From positions 62,001 through 126,000 of the forward strand of contig NZ_AYMG01000008.1 in the NCBI RefSeq assembly GCF_000633455.1: DNA of 64,000 nt, in the 5' to 3' direction. Position 1 is the first letter of the stretch. Each line of letters opens with the position of its first letter. The notes under the pieces were generated by a model. The model was not told the DNA's origin, searched no databases, and saw nothing but the letters and a program-made list of their open reading frames with translations. The stretch comes from Pedobacter jeongneungensis. Its GTDB lineage: Bacteria; Bacteroidota; Bacteroidia; Sphingobacteriales; Sphingobacteriaceae. The position numbers and the translations under genes are program-made. Positions 45,361-53,300 of the stretch are shown piece by piece.

Positions 45361-46647
45361 TTAAATCCCTTCCATTAATACTGTTTCTTCAACGGCCTGA
45401 GGTAATACCGTTTTACCCGTATTTTTTCTGGCAATGATCTGGCTTACCCTGAACAGTAAAAATATACTGAGCGCCGATATGGCCACTACTACATAACCCA
45501 CCGTATTATAATGTTCGAGGGGGCTAAATTTCGTTTGTTGCACCACAATCATCCCGGCAGCTGTGGCTGCAATACCACCTGCAATTTGCTGCAATGAAGC
45601 ATTAATGCTCATAAAAGCACCACGATCGGCCATATCGGGCACGGCACTTGTTAGCGCACTCGAAGGAACCATCCTGCTCAGCATCCCCATCATCATCAAC
45701 ACATTAAATACGAGCACCAGATAAAATGGCGTGGCTGATAAATTGGTGTATATCACACAAACAAACATCAGCCATATCGTTGCGATGGTGAAAAGTTTAA
45801 ATTTGCTTACTTTATCACTTAACCTGCCGATAAGCGGCATAATCACTAATGAGCAAATGCCAGAGGTCATAAATAATATAGGCAGTTGTGCATTGGTCAA
45901 GCCGAGGTTATTCACCGCAAATGCACTTCCAAAAGGCATCATCATAAAACCGCCTACCGATAAAACTGCTGTCGCGGCAAAGCCAATACGATAATCACGT
46001 TTCGCAACAGTATGCCATAAATGTTTCAGTGCCGATTTATCGCGTTGCACCAAAAGATGCTGATTAACCGGCTTTAATTGAAGCAAAATCACAATGGCAA
46101 TAATAAGCCCAAGTCCCGCTGTTAACAAAAATGGCGATTCCCAGCCCCATGCATTTGCTACGTAAATGCCAATGGGAATGCCTAATACCTGACTGGCACC
46201 AAAACCCATCTGCACGAACCCCATTACCCTTCCACGTTGTTCAAGAGCAAACAGATCGGCAATAATGGCTAACGAAATAGAGCCTATTACACCTCCAAAT
46301 AGTCCGGTGATAATTCGTGCGGCTAAGAGCATTTGGTAAGTAGTGGCCAATCCACATAGAACCGTGCCGATAATAAAGCCTGAATAAAAAAAGACCAAAA
46401 GCTTTTTACGGTCGAATTTATCTGCAAAACCTGCCGTAAGCAGGCCCGATATCCCCGCACTAAAAGCATAAGCCGATACGGCTACACCAAACGCAGCTGG
46501 TTTAAGATCGAGCGATTTCATCAGCATATCGCCCAATGGCGACATGATCATAAAATCAAGTATCACGGTAAACTGGGTCATGGCCAGTATAAATACCACA
46601 ATTTTCTGGTACCCCGTAAATGGAATAATATCCTGTTTATTTTTCAT
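45361..46647 (-). CDS. MFS drug-type efflux transporter
   Basis: 428 residues from the ATG at 46647 (MKNKQDIIPFTGYQ); an upstream in-frame start would run into the gene before it and add a basic tail with no membrane helix. Twelve membrane helices; the MFS motif A follows helix 2 (GFADKFDRKKLLVFF) and motif B-like LAARIITGLFGGVIGS is in helix 4. Closest in layout to DHA1 sugar/drug exporters (AraJ/Bcr-like). It follows the small HMA-like gene by 14 nt and is probably repressed by the TetR protein encoded upstream. Confidence 0.88.
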   Translation of the reverse strand: MKNKQDIIPFTGYQKIVVFILAMTQFTVILDFMIMSPLGDMLMKSLDLKPAAFGVAVSAYAFSAGISGLLTAGFADKFDRKKLLVFFYSGFIIGTVLCGLATTYQMLLAARIITGLFGGVIGSISLAIIADLFALEQRGRVMGFVQMGFGASQVLGIPIGIYVANAWGWESPFLLTAGLGLIIAIVILLQLKPVNQHLLVQRDKSALKHLWHTVAKRDYRIGFAATAVLSVGGFMMMPFGSAFAVNNLGLTNAQLPILFMTSGICSLVIMPLIGRLSDKVSKFKLFTIATIWLMFVCVIYTNLSATPFYLVLVFNVLMMMGMLSRMVPSSALTSAVPDMADRGAFMSINASLQQIAGGIAATAAGMIVVQQTKFSPLEHYNTVGYVVVAISALSIFLLFRVSQIIARKNTGKTVLPQAVEETVLMEGI

Positions 46648-46661
46648 TTTATTTTTTCTTT

Positions 46662-46880
46662 TTAAGTGAGTGTACAGCATTCGAAGCCGCAACCCTTAAT
46701 TAATTGTATGATGTAATTGTGTTGTAAAGAGGCAGATATAATGCGTAGCACACGGTCTTCATCATCAAGGTCGATGTTCCACTCTGTTATACCCTCTTTG
46801 GTAAAAACAACCCTTAACAGCTCTTTATCAGCGGCTTCGAGATTGGTTTTAAATAATAAGATGTGATTAAAATTTTCCAT
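46662..46880 (-). CDS. Small ferredoxin-fold-like protein, no CxxC
   Basis: 72 residues. The pattern HILLFKTNL ... LLRVVFTKEGITEWNIDLDDEDRVLRIISASL ... IIQLIKGCGFECCTLT suggests the beta-alpha-beta-beta-alpha-beta fold of heavy-metal-associated domains, but the metal-binding MxCxxC is absent; only the C-terminal ECC could bind metal. Common in Bacteroidota genomes as an unnamed protein. First gene of the MFS transcript (14 nt before it). Confidence 0.65.
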   Translation of the reverse strand: MENFNHILLFKTNLEAADKELLRVVFTKEGITEWNIDLDDEDRVLRIISASLQHNYIIQLIKGCGFECCTLT

Positions 46881-46892
46881 TCATAAATGAAT
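46879..46892. promoter_or_regulatory. Candidate TetR operator, ATTCAT half-sites
   Basis: ATTCATAAATGAAT, a 6+2+6 palindrome over the start codon of the small HMA-like gene. The half-site recurs near the tetR start (47565-47578). Binding is inferred. Confidence 0.35.
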
Positions 46893-46925
46893 AATTATTT
46901 AATAATATACTTCAAAAAAAAGGCT

Positions 46926-47537
46926 TTAGTTTTTTAAAGCCTTTACTACGCGGTCGAACGCGGCCCACAATATCTCATCGGTAATCTGAAAAGGTTTACC
47001 TCCAATACTTTTTCCCCTATGGTGAAAACGGAGCAGGGAATATAAAGGTGAATAAGCCACCGACCAATATACCTCGAAAGGCATTTCGTCCATTTCGCCC
47101 CGCTTTACTACATTGTGGATAAATGTGGTGATGTCTTTTTTAAACAGGCTCATTAAGTTTCCTTCTTCACCATTAAACATCTTCAAAAACTGATCCTGAT
47201 AAGTAGAGCTGTTGATCTGATCAAAAAACTGCCCAAGCATAGGGTTTTCGATCATATAATTAAAACGGTTTCGCCATTGGATACGCAGTCCATCCTCTAA
47301 CGACGCTTCCGGATCAAAATCAAGTAGCATGGCCTCTTCCATCCTCGCCCCTTCTTCCATCACGATTTTAACAATCAGATCATCTTTATCCTTATAGTAC
47401 ACATAAGGCGTACCCACCGATATGCCACAGGCTTTAGCCAGTTTATTGATGGTAAAACCCTCCAGGCCATATTTTACAATGGTTTCGATGGCTTTTTGTT
47501 TTACTAAAAGTTCTTTATTGATATCCCTTGTCCGCAT
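46926..47537 (-). CDS. TetR/AcrR-family repressor
   Basis: 203 residues from the ATG at 47537 (MRTRDINKEL); a TTG two codons upstream is less likely. The HTH is canonical: AIETIVKYGLEGFTINKLAKACGISVGTPYVYYKDKDDLI. The C-terminal effector domain is of the type found with drug efflux pumps. It is transcribed leftward toward the small protein and MFS gene (46-nt gap), so it may be in one operon with them and control it. Confidence 0.9.
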   Translation of the reverse strand: MRTRDINKELLVKQKAIETIVKYGLEGFTINKLAKACGISVGTPYVYYKDKDDLIVKIVMEEGARMEEAMLLDFDPEASLEDGLRIQWRNRFNYMIENPMLGQFFDQINSSTYQDQFLKMFNGEEGNLMSLFKKDITTFIHNVVKRGEMDEMPFEVYWSVAYSPLYSLLRFHHRGKSIGGKPFQITDEILWAAFDRVVKALKN

Positions 47538-47564
47538 GACCAAATTTAAACTACGACAAAACTA

Positions 47565-47578
47565 AATGATTATTCATT
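47565..47578. promoter_or_regulatory. Candidate TetR operator upstream of tetR
   Basis: AATGATTATTCATT, a 5+4+5 palindrome 28 nt before the tetR ATG, sharing the ATTCAT half-site with 46879-46892. Consistent with autoregulation. Confidence 0.4.
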
Positions 47579-47641
47579 TATTAACAAATAAATCAGAAGA
47601 TATTTTTGTCAATAAATGATTTCGACCTAAATAAAGCTCTT

Positions 47642-48537
47642 TTAAATAATTTCTAGCTCCGTTTTCCCCTGTGGAATGTAAAAAGTAAATTCGAGTTCCA
47701 TTTCTTCCTGTGCTTTTTCATTTCTAAGCTTGATTACCGAACCTCCCTGTGGCGTAACCAGGCTAGCTACTTTGCCGTTACCGAATATTTTAACCTGTGC
47801 ATTTGCCGGAATTGGTATCATTTTAAAGCCAGATTTTAAATCACCCAACATACTTTTTATCCTCACTTCGGTTTCTTCTTTGCTCAAATACATGGTTACC
47901 GCAGCGACCTGTTCTCTATTGGCGATCAGTTTTTTTAACTGCTCCATATCTGCCTTTGCGATCAATTCTGCTAATTTTTGATAAGCGCGGCGTAATTTAT
48001 CATTCAATCCGGCAACCGATTTAAGATCAGTACCATTTTGATAAGCAGTGATGTTATAAGGCACTTCGGCATTAAAAGTAGCTGTTTGACTAAGGAAAGC
48101 TTGTTTTTTGGCTGGGTTTACCTTTTCAACAGCATACTCACCGGGAAGCTGTTCTTTAAACTCAAGGTTTTTAGCCGCATCATAAACTTTGATGGTATAT
48201 TTAAAACTGGCATTTGGGTTCAATACCTTCTGCCCTTCCATTGGCAACACTTTGATGCTAATCTGCTGTTTTCCACTTTGTAAAATGGCCGAATTGATCG
48301 GGATTGTTGAAGAAGCTTGTCCAGGTAAATCAAGTGTAAATACCAATACATCATTAACCCTTACTTCGAACATGCACATAGCGGCACTAAAATCGATTTG
48401 GTAATAAGGTTGCACAGTAGCATATTCTGCCTTTTTTCAATTTTTACAGGCGCAGGATTTAAAGAAATAGGGTTTTGGGCATTGCAGCCTATCGATAAAA
48501 ATATTGCTGAGAGCAATAATAAAGCAGTGATTTTCAT
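47642..48537 (-). pseudogene. Lipoprotein gene with single-base frameshift
   Basis: Two overlapping frames make one protein. From 48537 an ATG opens a clean lipoprotein signal (MKITALLLLSAIFLSIGC, then NAQNPISLNPAPVKIEK). The rest of the protein lies in another frame from about 48437 to the stop at 47642 (VQPYYQIDFSAAMCMFEV ... KTELEII). Adding one A to the A6 run at 48432-48437 joins them as KIEKKAEYATVQPYYQ. Without repair, only a weak GTG at 48415 could start the 257-residue C-terminal part, and it has no signal. The product is a beta-rich periplasmic lipoprotein of unknown family. Either a real null allele or a sequencing indel. Confidence 0.8.
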
Positions 48538-48612
48538 ATCAGATGGTAATTGGGTTTTGGTTTATGGAAAAAACGTGAAACCGGCTATTTTGTTTGACGA
48601 TGCTATTAAATC

Positions 48613-48643
48613 AAAAAGGCCGCAACATCCATTGCGGCCTTTT
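48613..48643. terminator. Orphan terminator-like hairpin
   Basis: AAAAAGGCCGCAA / TTGCGGCCTTTT with a 6-nt loop CATCCA, stable and flanked by A and T runs on both sides. It lies between genes that point away from it (48537 leftward, 48950 rightward), so no known gene ends here. It could be a leader attenuator or the end of an unseen small RNA. Confidence 0.6.
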
Positions 48644-48914
48644 CTTATCAACTAACTAAACCTGTATAATACTAACCAAATATTTTACACCACAAAAGTA
48701 AAGATGATATATAAAGCTGCTGTTAAGATTAAGTTAAAAGCTAAATATTTAACAGTAGTTAAAACGATGAATTTTCTGCAATCTATCAAGTTAAAAAATA
48801 CAGTTTAAACAATTATTACTAACTAAAAATACAACATTAAACCAATATGTTGATTTTTATCATCAAAATAATTTCAAAATTGCCTTCAAACTGTAATATT
48901 AAACATACAAAAAG

Positions 48915-48945
48915 TTCGGAATTATATTTTTATATTTTATCTTTG
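48915..48945 (+). promoter_or_regulatory. Bacteroidota-type promoter, -33 and -7 boxes
   Basis: TTCG at 48915-48918 (one mismatch to TTTG), a 19-nt spacer, and TATCTTTG at 48938-48945 (perfect TAnnTTTG). The ATG at 48950 is only 4 nt further, so the transcript would have almost no leader. Confidence 0.55.
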
Positions 48946-48949
48946 CGCC

Positions 48950-49528
48950 ATGAAAATTGCCAAATCAACTTCTTTTGTACTCCTTTTAACTGCCTTAATA
49001 TCTTCATCATCAATCCAGGTGATGGCTCAACAAAACCAAAGCAAACTGGCAACTCCAATTGAAAACGTTGACAAAGTAAATGGCAATGCTGTAATCGAAA
49101 GATTAAGTGCACAAAAAAAGAGCCGTAAAAATGGCAATGCATCAAAAGCTGAATACATCATCAACAGAAATAATTTAACCATCATTACGTTTAACGGACT
49201 GGAATATTTTGTAAAAAATAACCGCGTTATTGGCATCCAGGGACTGGAGCTTTCTGAAGAGGTATTAGATCAGATTACTGATAAACTGGTATTATTGGAT
49301 AAGGTTCAGCATGATTATAGTGAGCGTGCAGCAACTGAATATGACAACCGTTTATTCTTATTATCGCTAAAAATGCTTTCAAGCACCACAAGAGATATTG
49401 CTGCACTTGCAAAAGCAGAAAACCCATCTTTAAATGTAGAAAACAACATCGCAAAGATGCGTTTACCAAATGTAGACAGGGCTTTAGAAAACCAGGCTAC
49501 TCAAACACTGGTACAGTTGAACAAATAA
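48950..49528 (+). CDS. Secreted protein of unknown function
   Basis: 192 residues with a signal peptide (MKIAKSTSFVLLLTALISSS, cleavage near VMAQ). The rest is charged and helical with no family I recognise; it ends RALENQATQTLVQLNK. The 18-residue NNLTIITFNGLEYFVKNN segment is the main hydrophobic stretch. A strong terminator follows 22 nt after the stop, so it is a single gene, separate from the efflux operon. Confidence 0.75.
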   Translation: MKIAKSTSFVLLLTALISSSSIQVMAQQNQSKLATPIENVDKVNGNAVIERLSAQKKSRKNGNASKAEYIINRNNLTIITFNGLEYFVKNNRVIGIQGLELSEEVLDQITDKLVLLDKVQHDYSERAATEYDNRLFLLSLKMLSSTTRDIAALAKAENPSLNVENNIAKMRLPNVDRALENQATQTLVQLNK

Positions 49529-49550
49529 TATTTTTCCTTTTTCGGGATAT

Positions 49551-49584
49551 AAAACTCCAATAGATTAATCTATTGGAGTTTTTT
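49551..49584. terminator. Intrinsic terminator, near-perfect palindrome
   Basis: AAAACTCCAATAGATT followed at once by its complement AATCTATTGGAGTTTT and more T. Effective on the plus strand for the 48950-49528 gene. Confidence 0.85.
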
Positions 49585-49636
49585 GTTTTTAATGACTAAC
49601 TTCTCTTTTGAAAAGCACAGTCAAAATGCGAGAGAT

Positions 49637-49665
49637 CGTCATTTCGAGCGCAGCCGAGAAATCTT
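49637..49665. repeat. Partial GTCATTTCGA repeat
   Basis: GTCATTTCGAGCGCAGCCGA followed by GAAATCTTTAAAC; a left arm only, similar to 13108 and 38667. The matching right arm is missing, and a microsatellite begins 30 nt later. Confidence 0.65.
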
Positions 49666-49693
49666 TAAACTATATTAAGTAAAGAGGCTGAGA

Positions 49694-49753
49694 TCCTTCC
49701 TTCCTTCCTTCCTTCCTTCCTTCCTTCCTTCCTTCCTTCCTTCCTTCCTTCCT
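49694..49753. repeat. Tetranucleotide microsatellite (CCTT)n, about 15 units
   Basis: An uninterrupted period-4 tract of 60 bp. It lies upstream of the sigma-54 promoter of the efflux operon (94 nt before it). Tracts of this kind slip during replication, so its length probably varies between cells. Confidence 0.95.
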
Positions 49754-49846
49754 CCTTTTTTGTCCGATTACAAACAAGATGTTCGATATCGGGCATTTAT
49801 GTTTTTAACACCAAACACAAATAACTGAATAACAAATACTTAACAA

Positions 49847-49862
49847 TGGCACCCCTATTGTA
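49847..49862 (+). promoter_or_regulatory. Sigma-54 (-24/-12) promoter of the efflux operon
   Basis: TGGCACCCCTATTGTA matches TGGCAC-N5-TTGCA with correct GG-to-G spacing and one change (T for C at the -12 C). It ends 24 nt before the ATG at 49887. The operon encodes a sigma-54-dependent activator and the window encodes RpoN, which strengthens the call. Confidence 0.8.
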
Positions 49863-49886
49863 AAGCCAGATGTAAATTATTTTTAA

Positions 49887-51134
49887 ATGGACAAACTCAT
49901 TGAAGAAGAAGTTTCTTCGAAAAGGAAGAAAAAAACCTACCTCCTTATTTTCACTGTCATAATCGCTTTAGCAATCGCCATTTGGTTTGTTCGGTTCTTT
50001 TTCAAGCCATCGTTAACCCTGGCCGATTTTACCACGGCTAAAGTAGAAACAGGCATCATCGAAAATACGATTAATGCAACCGGTGAGGTACTCCCTGAGT
50101 TTGAAGAGGTTTTAACCAGTCCGATTAATGCATCGATCAAAAATGTGCTGATGGATGCAGGCAATAAGGTAAAAAAAGGAGAATCGATCTTATCGCTTGA
50201 TAAATCAGTGAGCGAAACAGATTATGGTAAACTGGAATTTCAGATGGAATCGAAAGAAAATGAGATCCGTAAACTGAAACTCGATCTGGAGAAAAGTTTT
50301 TTCGATATCAAATCAAACAACAGCATTAAACAGTTACGGATCAGTAACCTTAACGATGCGGTTTCTTCGGCAAAAAGATTGTTAAAAGCGGGCGGAGGAA
50401 CCAAAGAAGATGTAGAAGCTGCAGAGCTGAACCTGAAAGTTGCCGAACTGGAAAAACTTCAGCTGGAAAACGAGATCAGGAGCAAACAGCAAACCATGAA
50501 AATCGAAATCAGGGAAGCAGAAATCTCTCTGGCCATCCAAAGGAAAGATCTGGAGGCTTTAAAACGTAAACTTGACCTGGCTGATGTAATTGCTACCCGG
50601 CCTGGTGTAATTACCTGGGTAAATAAAAACATAGGTGCGAGCGTACACGAAGGTGACGCTTTAGTGAGAATTGCGGATTTAAGTGGATTTAAAGTGGCCG
50701 GAAGCATGTCCGATAACCTGTTGGATAAAATACATAACAATATGACTGCCATTATCCGTATTGGCAATACGCAGTTACGCGGATCGGTGGTGAATATATC
50801 TCCCGCGGTAAACAATGCGATTGTTTCTTTCGACATCCAGTTGAACCAAAAAGACAGTAAAGAACTGCGCCCAAACCAGAAAGTTGATGTGTTTTTAGTT
50901 ACCGCTACCAGAAACGGGGTTTTGCGGTTGGCCAATGGTCCTGCATTTAATGGCTCGAACCTTCAGGAAATTTTTGTACTGAAAAATGGGGTTGCGGAAC
51001 GCCGATCTGTTAAAACAGGTTTAAGCAATTTCGATTATGTAGAAATTCTGAGCGGATTAAAAGCGGGTGAAGAAGTGATCACTTCAGACATGGGCGACTA
51101 TAAAAACACGAAAACCATCACCATCAGTAATTAA
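49887..51134 (+). CDS. HlyD/MacA-type periplasmic adaptor
   Basis: 415 residues with an N-terminal membrane anchor (about residues 15-37, KTYLLIFTVIIALAIAIWFVRFFF). Barrel-sandwich half at about 55-105, a long coiled coil (about 105-240, rich in Glu, Lys and Leu heptads), second half (IATRPGVITWVNKNIGASVHEGD), and a beta-barrel to the C-terminus. It bridges the ABC permeases and the TolC-like channel that follow. First gene of the sigma-54 operon; 4 nt to the next gene. Confidence 0.9.
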   Translation: MDKLIEEEVSSKRKKKTYLLIFTVIIALAIAIWFVRFFFKPSLTLADFTTAKVETGIIENTINATGEVLPEFEEVLTSPINASIKNVLMDAGNKVKKGESILSLDKSVSETDYGKLEFQMESKENEIRKLKLDLEKSFFDIKSNNSIKQLRISNLNDAVSSAKRLLKAGGGTKEDVEAAELNLKVAELEKLQLENEIRSKQQTMKIEIREAEISLAIQRKDLEALKRKLDLADVIATRPGVITWVNKNIGASVHEGDALVRIADLSGFKVAGSMSDNLLDKIHNNMTAIIRIGNTQLRGSVVNISPAVNNAIVSFDIQLNQKDSKELRPNQKVDVFLVTATRNGVLRLANGPAFNGSNLQEIFVLKNGVAERRSVKTGLSNFDYVEILSGLKAGEEVITSDMGDYKNTKTITISN

Positions 51135-51138
51135 AATT

Positions 51139-52599
51139 ATGCGAATGAAATTTTTACTTATGGGTTTGTTAGCGATATTTAGCTCTAAAGGTTTCTCCTC
51201 TCAAAAAGCAGATACCTTGCAATTTACCTTACAACAGGTGGTAGAAATGGCCAAGGCTAATTCTATCGCTGCCAAGCAGGCCATAACGGTTAAGGAAACC
51301 AAATACTGGGAATGGCGTACGTTTAAATCTAATTACCAGCCTCAATTGGCCTTGCAGGGAGTTTTACCGGGTTACACCAAAACCTATACGCAGGTGCAAC
51401 AACCTAACGGAACCATCCTTTTTCAGCCTGTACATTATGATAACTCATCGCTAACATTAAATTTTAGCCAAAGCATTGCCACCACGGGTGGCACAATTTA
51501 TGGCACCACACAGTTACAACGCTTTGATGATTTCGACAGGAACAGCGTGCTATATAATGGTATTCCATATGGCATTGGTTATACTCAGCCCCTGCTTCAG
51601 TTTAATAATTTAAAATGGGACAAGAAAATAGAGCCTTTAAAATTTAATGAAAGTAAACAGGTTTTTATAGAAACGCAGGAAAAGATTTCCATTACAGTTA
51701 CTGAGTATTTTTTCGATTTATTGCTCGCACAGGTAAACCTGAACATTGCCGATGTAAACTATACCAATACCAAACGCATTTTAACCATTGCCGATACCAA
51801 ATTCGAGCTGGGTAAGATTTCGAAAAATGAGATTTTACAACTTCAGCTGGAAGTTTTAAATGCCCAAAAAGCAGTAGGAACGGCTAAACGCGATGTAGAA
51901 ATTGCAACCCTGAACCTACGGAGTTACATTGGTATTGAAGGTAACGACAGGATTAAACTGGACATGCCCTCTGTAGTAGCCCAAATGACAGTGGTTGCCG
52001 AAAAAGTATTGGCCGAAGCTTTCGAAAACCGCTCGGAAGCCATAGCCTTTATCCGCCGTATGGCCGAAGCAAAAAGAGATGTAGCAAAGGCCAAAGGCGA
52101 AAACGGTTTAACCGCAACATTACGTGCCAACCTGGGATTTTCTAATGCGGCCAATAGTGCTTTTGATATTTACCGTTCACCAAAGAACCAGCAATCAGTA
52201 GAGTTACAGCTTTCTATCCCGGTAATGGATTGGGGAAGATCAAAATCGCGTACCAAGACTGCTCAGGCAAATGAACAGTTTACCACCTATGCCGTTGAGC
52301 AGGACAAACAGACTTTTAAACAACAGATTGTAACACAGGTAACACTTTTTAATATGATGAAAGAGCAAATAAAGCTGACAGATGAAGCCGAGAAAATTGC
52401 CGCCGAAAAATACAAAATAGCCAGCGAACGTTATGTATTGGGCAATTTAAGCATCACCGACCTTAGTATTGCCTTTCAGGAAAACGACAGGGCAAAACGC
52501 GATTATGTTTCGTCTCTACGCGATTTTTGGGGCGCCTACTACCAACTACGTTACCTCTCACTTTACGATTTCGAAAAAAACAGAAAAATCACCTATTAA
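51139..52599 (+). CDS. TolC-family outer-membrane channel
   Basis: 486 residues with a signal peptide (MRMKFLLMGLLAIFSSKGFSS). Two long helical-hairpin repeats are evident (LQQVVEMAKANSIAAKQA ... FFDLLLAQVNLNIADVNY, and later AEKIAAEKYKIASERYVLGN, the conserved TolC-type heptads). The TolC family forms trimeric outer-membrane tunnels. Completes a tripartite export machine with the adaptor and ABC proteins. 26 nt before the ATPase gene. Confidence 0.9.
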   Translation: MRMKFLLMGLLAIFSSKGFSSQKADTLQFTLQQVVEMAKANSIAAKQAITVKETKYWEWRTFKSNYQPQLALQGVLPGYTKTYTQVQQPNGTILFQPVHYDNSSLTLNFSQSIATTGGTIYGTTQLQRFDDFDRNSVLYNGIPYGIGYTQPLLQFNNLKWDKKIEPLKFNESKQVFIETQEKISITVTEYFFDLLLAQVNLNIADVNYTNTKRILTIADTKFELGKISKNEILQLQLEVLNAQKAVGTAKRDVEIATLNLRSYIGIEGNDRIKLDMPSVVAQMTVVAEKVLAEAFENRSEAIAFIRRMAEAKRDVAKAKGENGLTATLRANLGFSNAANSAFDIYRSPKNQQSVELQLSIPVMDWGRSKSRTKTAQANEQFTTYAVEQDKQTFKQQIVTQVTLFNMMKEQIKLTDEAEKIAAEKYKIASERYVLGNLSITDLSIAFQENDRAKRDYVSSLRDFWGAYYQLRYLSLYDFEKNRKITY

Positions 52600-52625
52600 T
52601 AAATCTTAATCACTAATTATACATT

Positions 52626-53291
52626 ATGATACGCTTACAAAATATTGAAAAAGTTTACCGTACCGATACGGTAGAAACACTCGCCATCAATGGGATCAGT
52701 CTTGATATTGCAAAAGGTGAGTTTCTTTCCATTATGGGGCCATCTGGCTGTGGCAAAAGTACACTCCTTAACATTATGGGCTTATTGGATGAGCCTTCTA
52801 AAGGGAACATTAGCATTGATGAGCAGGATATCAGCCGGTTTTCAGACCAAAAACTGGCCAAATTCAGAAACCAGAAGCTGGGTTTTATTTTTCAAAGTTA
52901 TCACCTTATTAACGATTTACGGGTACTTGATAATGTAGAACTGCCCTTATTATACCGTAATTCATCGGCCAAAGAACGTAAAATGCTCGCTACCGCAGCT
53001 TTAGAAAAAGTTGGATTGAGCAACCGTTTAAAACATTTTCCTACACAGCTTTCGGGCGGTCAGCGGCAACGTGTAGCCATTGCAAGGGCCATTGTGGGCA
53101 ATCCGCAGATTATTTTGGCCGATGAACCAACAGGAAACCTGGATAGTGCAATGGGAAATGAAATTATGGATATCCTCATTAACCTGAATAAAAATGAAGG
53201 TACAACCATTGTAATGGTTACGCACGATGAAAGTATGGCACATAAAACACACCGACTGGTGCGTTTATTTGATGGTTCACAAGTTCAATAA
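52626..53291 (+). CDS. MacB/LolD-type ABC transporter ATPase
   Basis: 221 residues. Walker A GPSGCGKST, Q-loop FIFQSYHLI, signature LSGGQRQRVAIARA, Walker B IILADEPTGNLDS and H-loop VMVTHDE are all intact. The subfamily is that of MacB/LolD, which drive mechanotransmission rather than transport through the membrane. It powers the two separate FtsX-like permeases that follow (9 nt to the first). Confidence 0.95.
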   Translation: MIRLQNIEKVYRTDTVETLAINGISLDIAKGEFLSIMGPSGCGKSTLLNIMGLLDEPSKGNISIDEQDISRFSDQKLAKFRNQKLGFIFQSYHLINDLRVLDNVELPLLYRNSSAKERKMLATAALEKVGLSNRLKHFPTQLSGGQRQRVAIARAIVGNPQIILADEPTGNLDSAMGNEIMDILINLNKNEGTTIVMVTHDESMAHKTHRLVRLFDGSQVQ

Positions 53292-53300
53292 GCTAAAATT

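Noticed and set aside
48415..48417. GTG start for a 257-residue protein
   Set aside because: The true N-terminus with a lipoprotein signal lies in the other frame upstream; the GTG is only where the intact frame happens to open after the indel.
49694..49753. Coding repeat or CRISPR-like array at the CCTT tract
   Set aside because: Period 4 with no spacers, and no frame around it is supported; it is a simple microsatellite.
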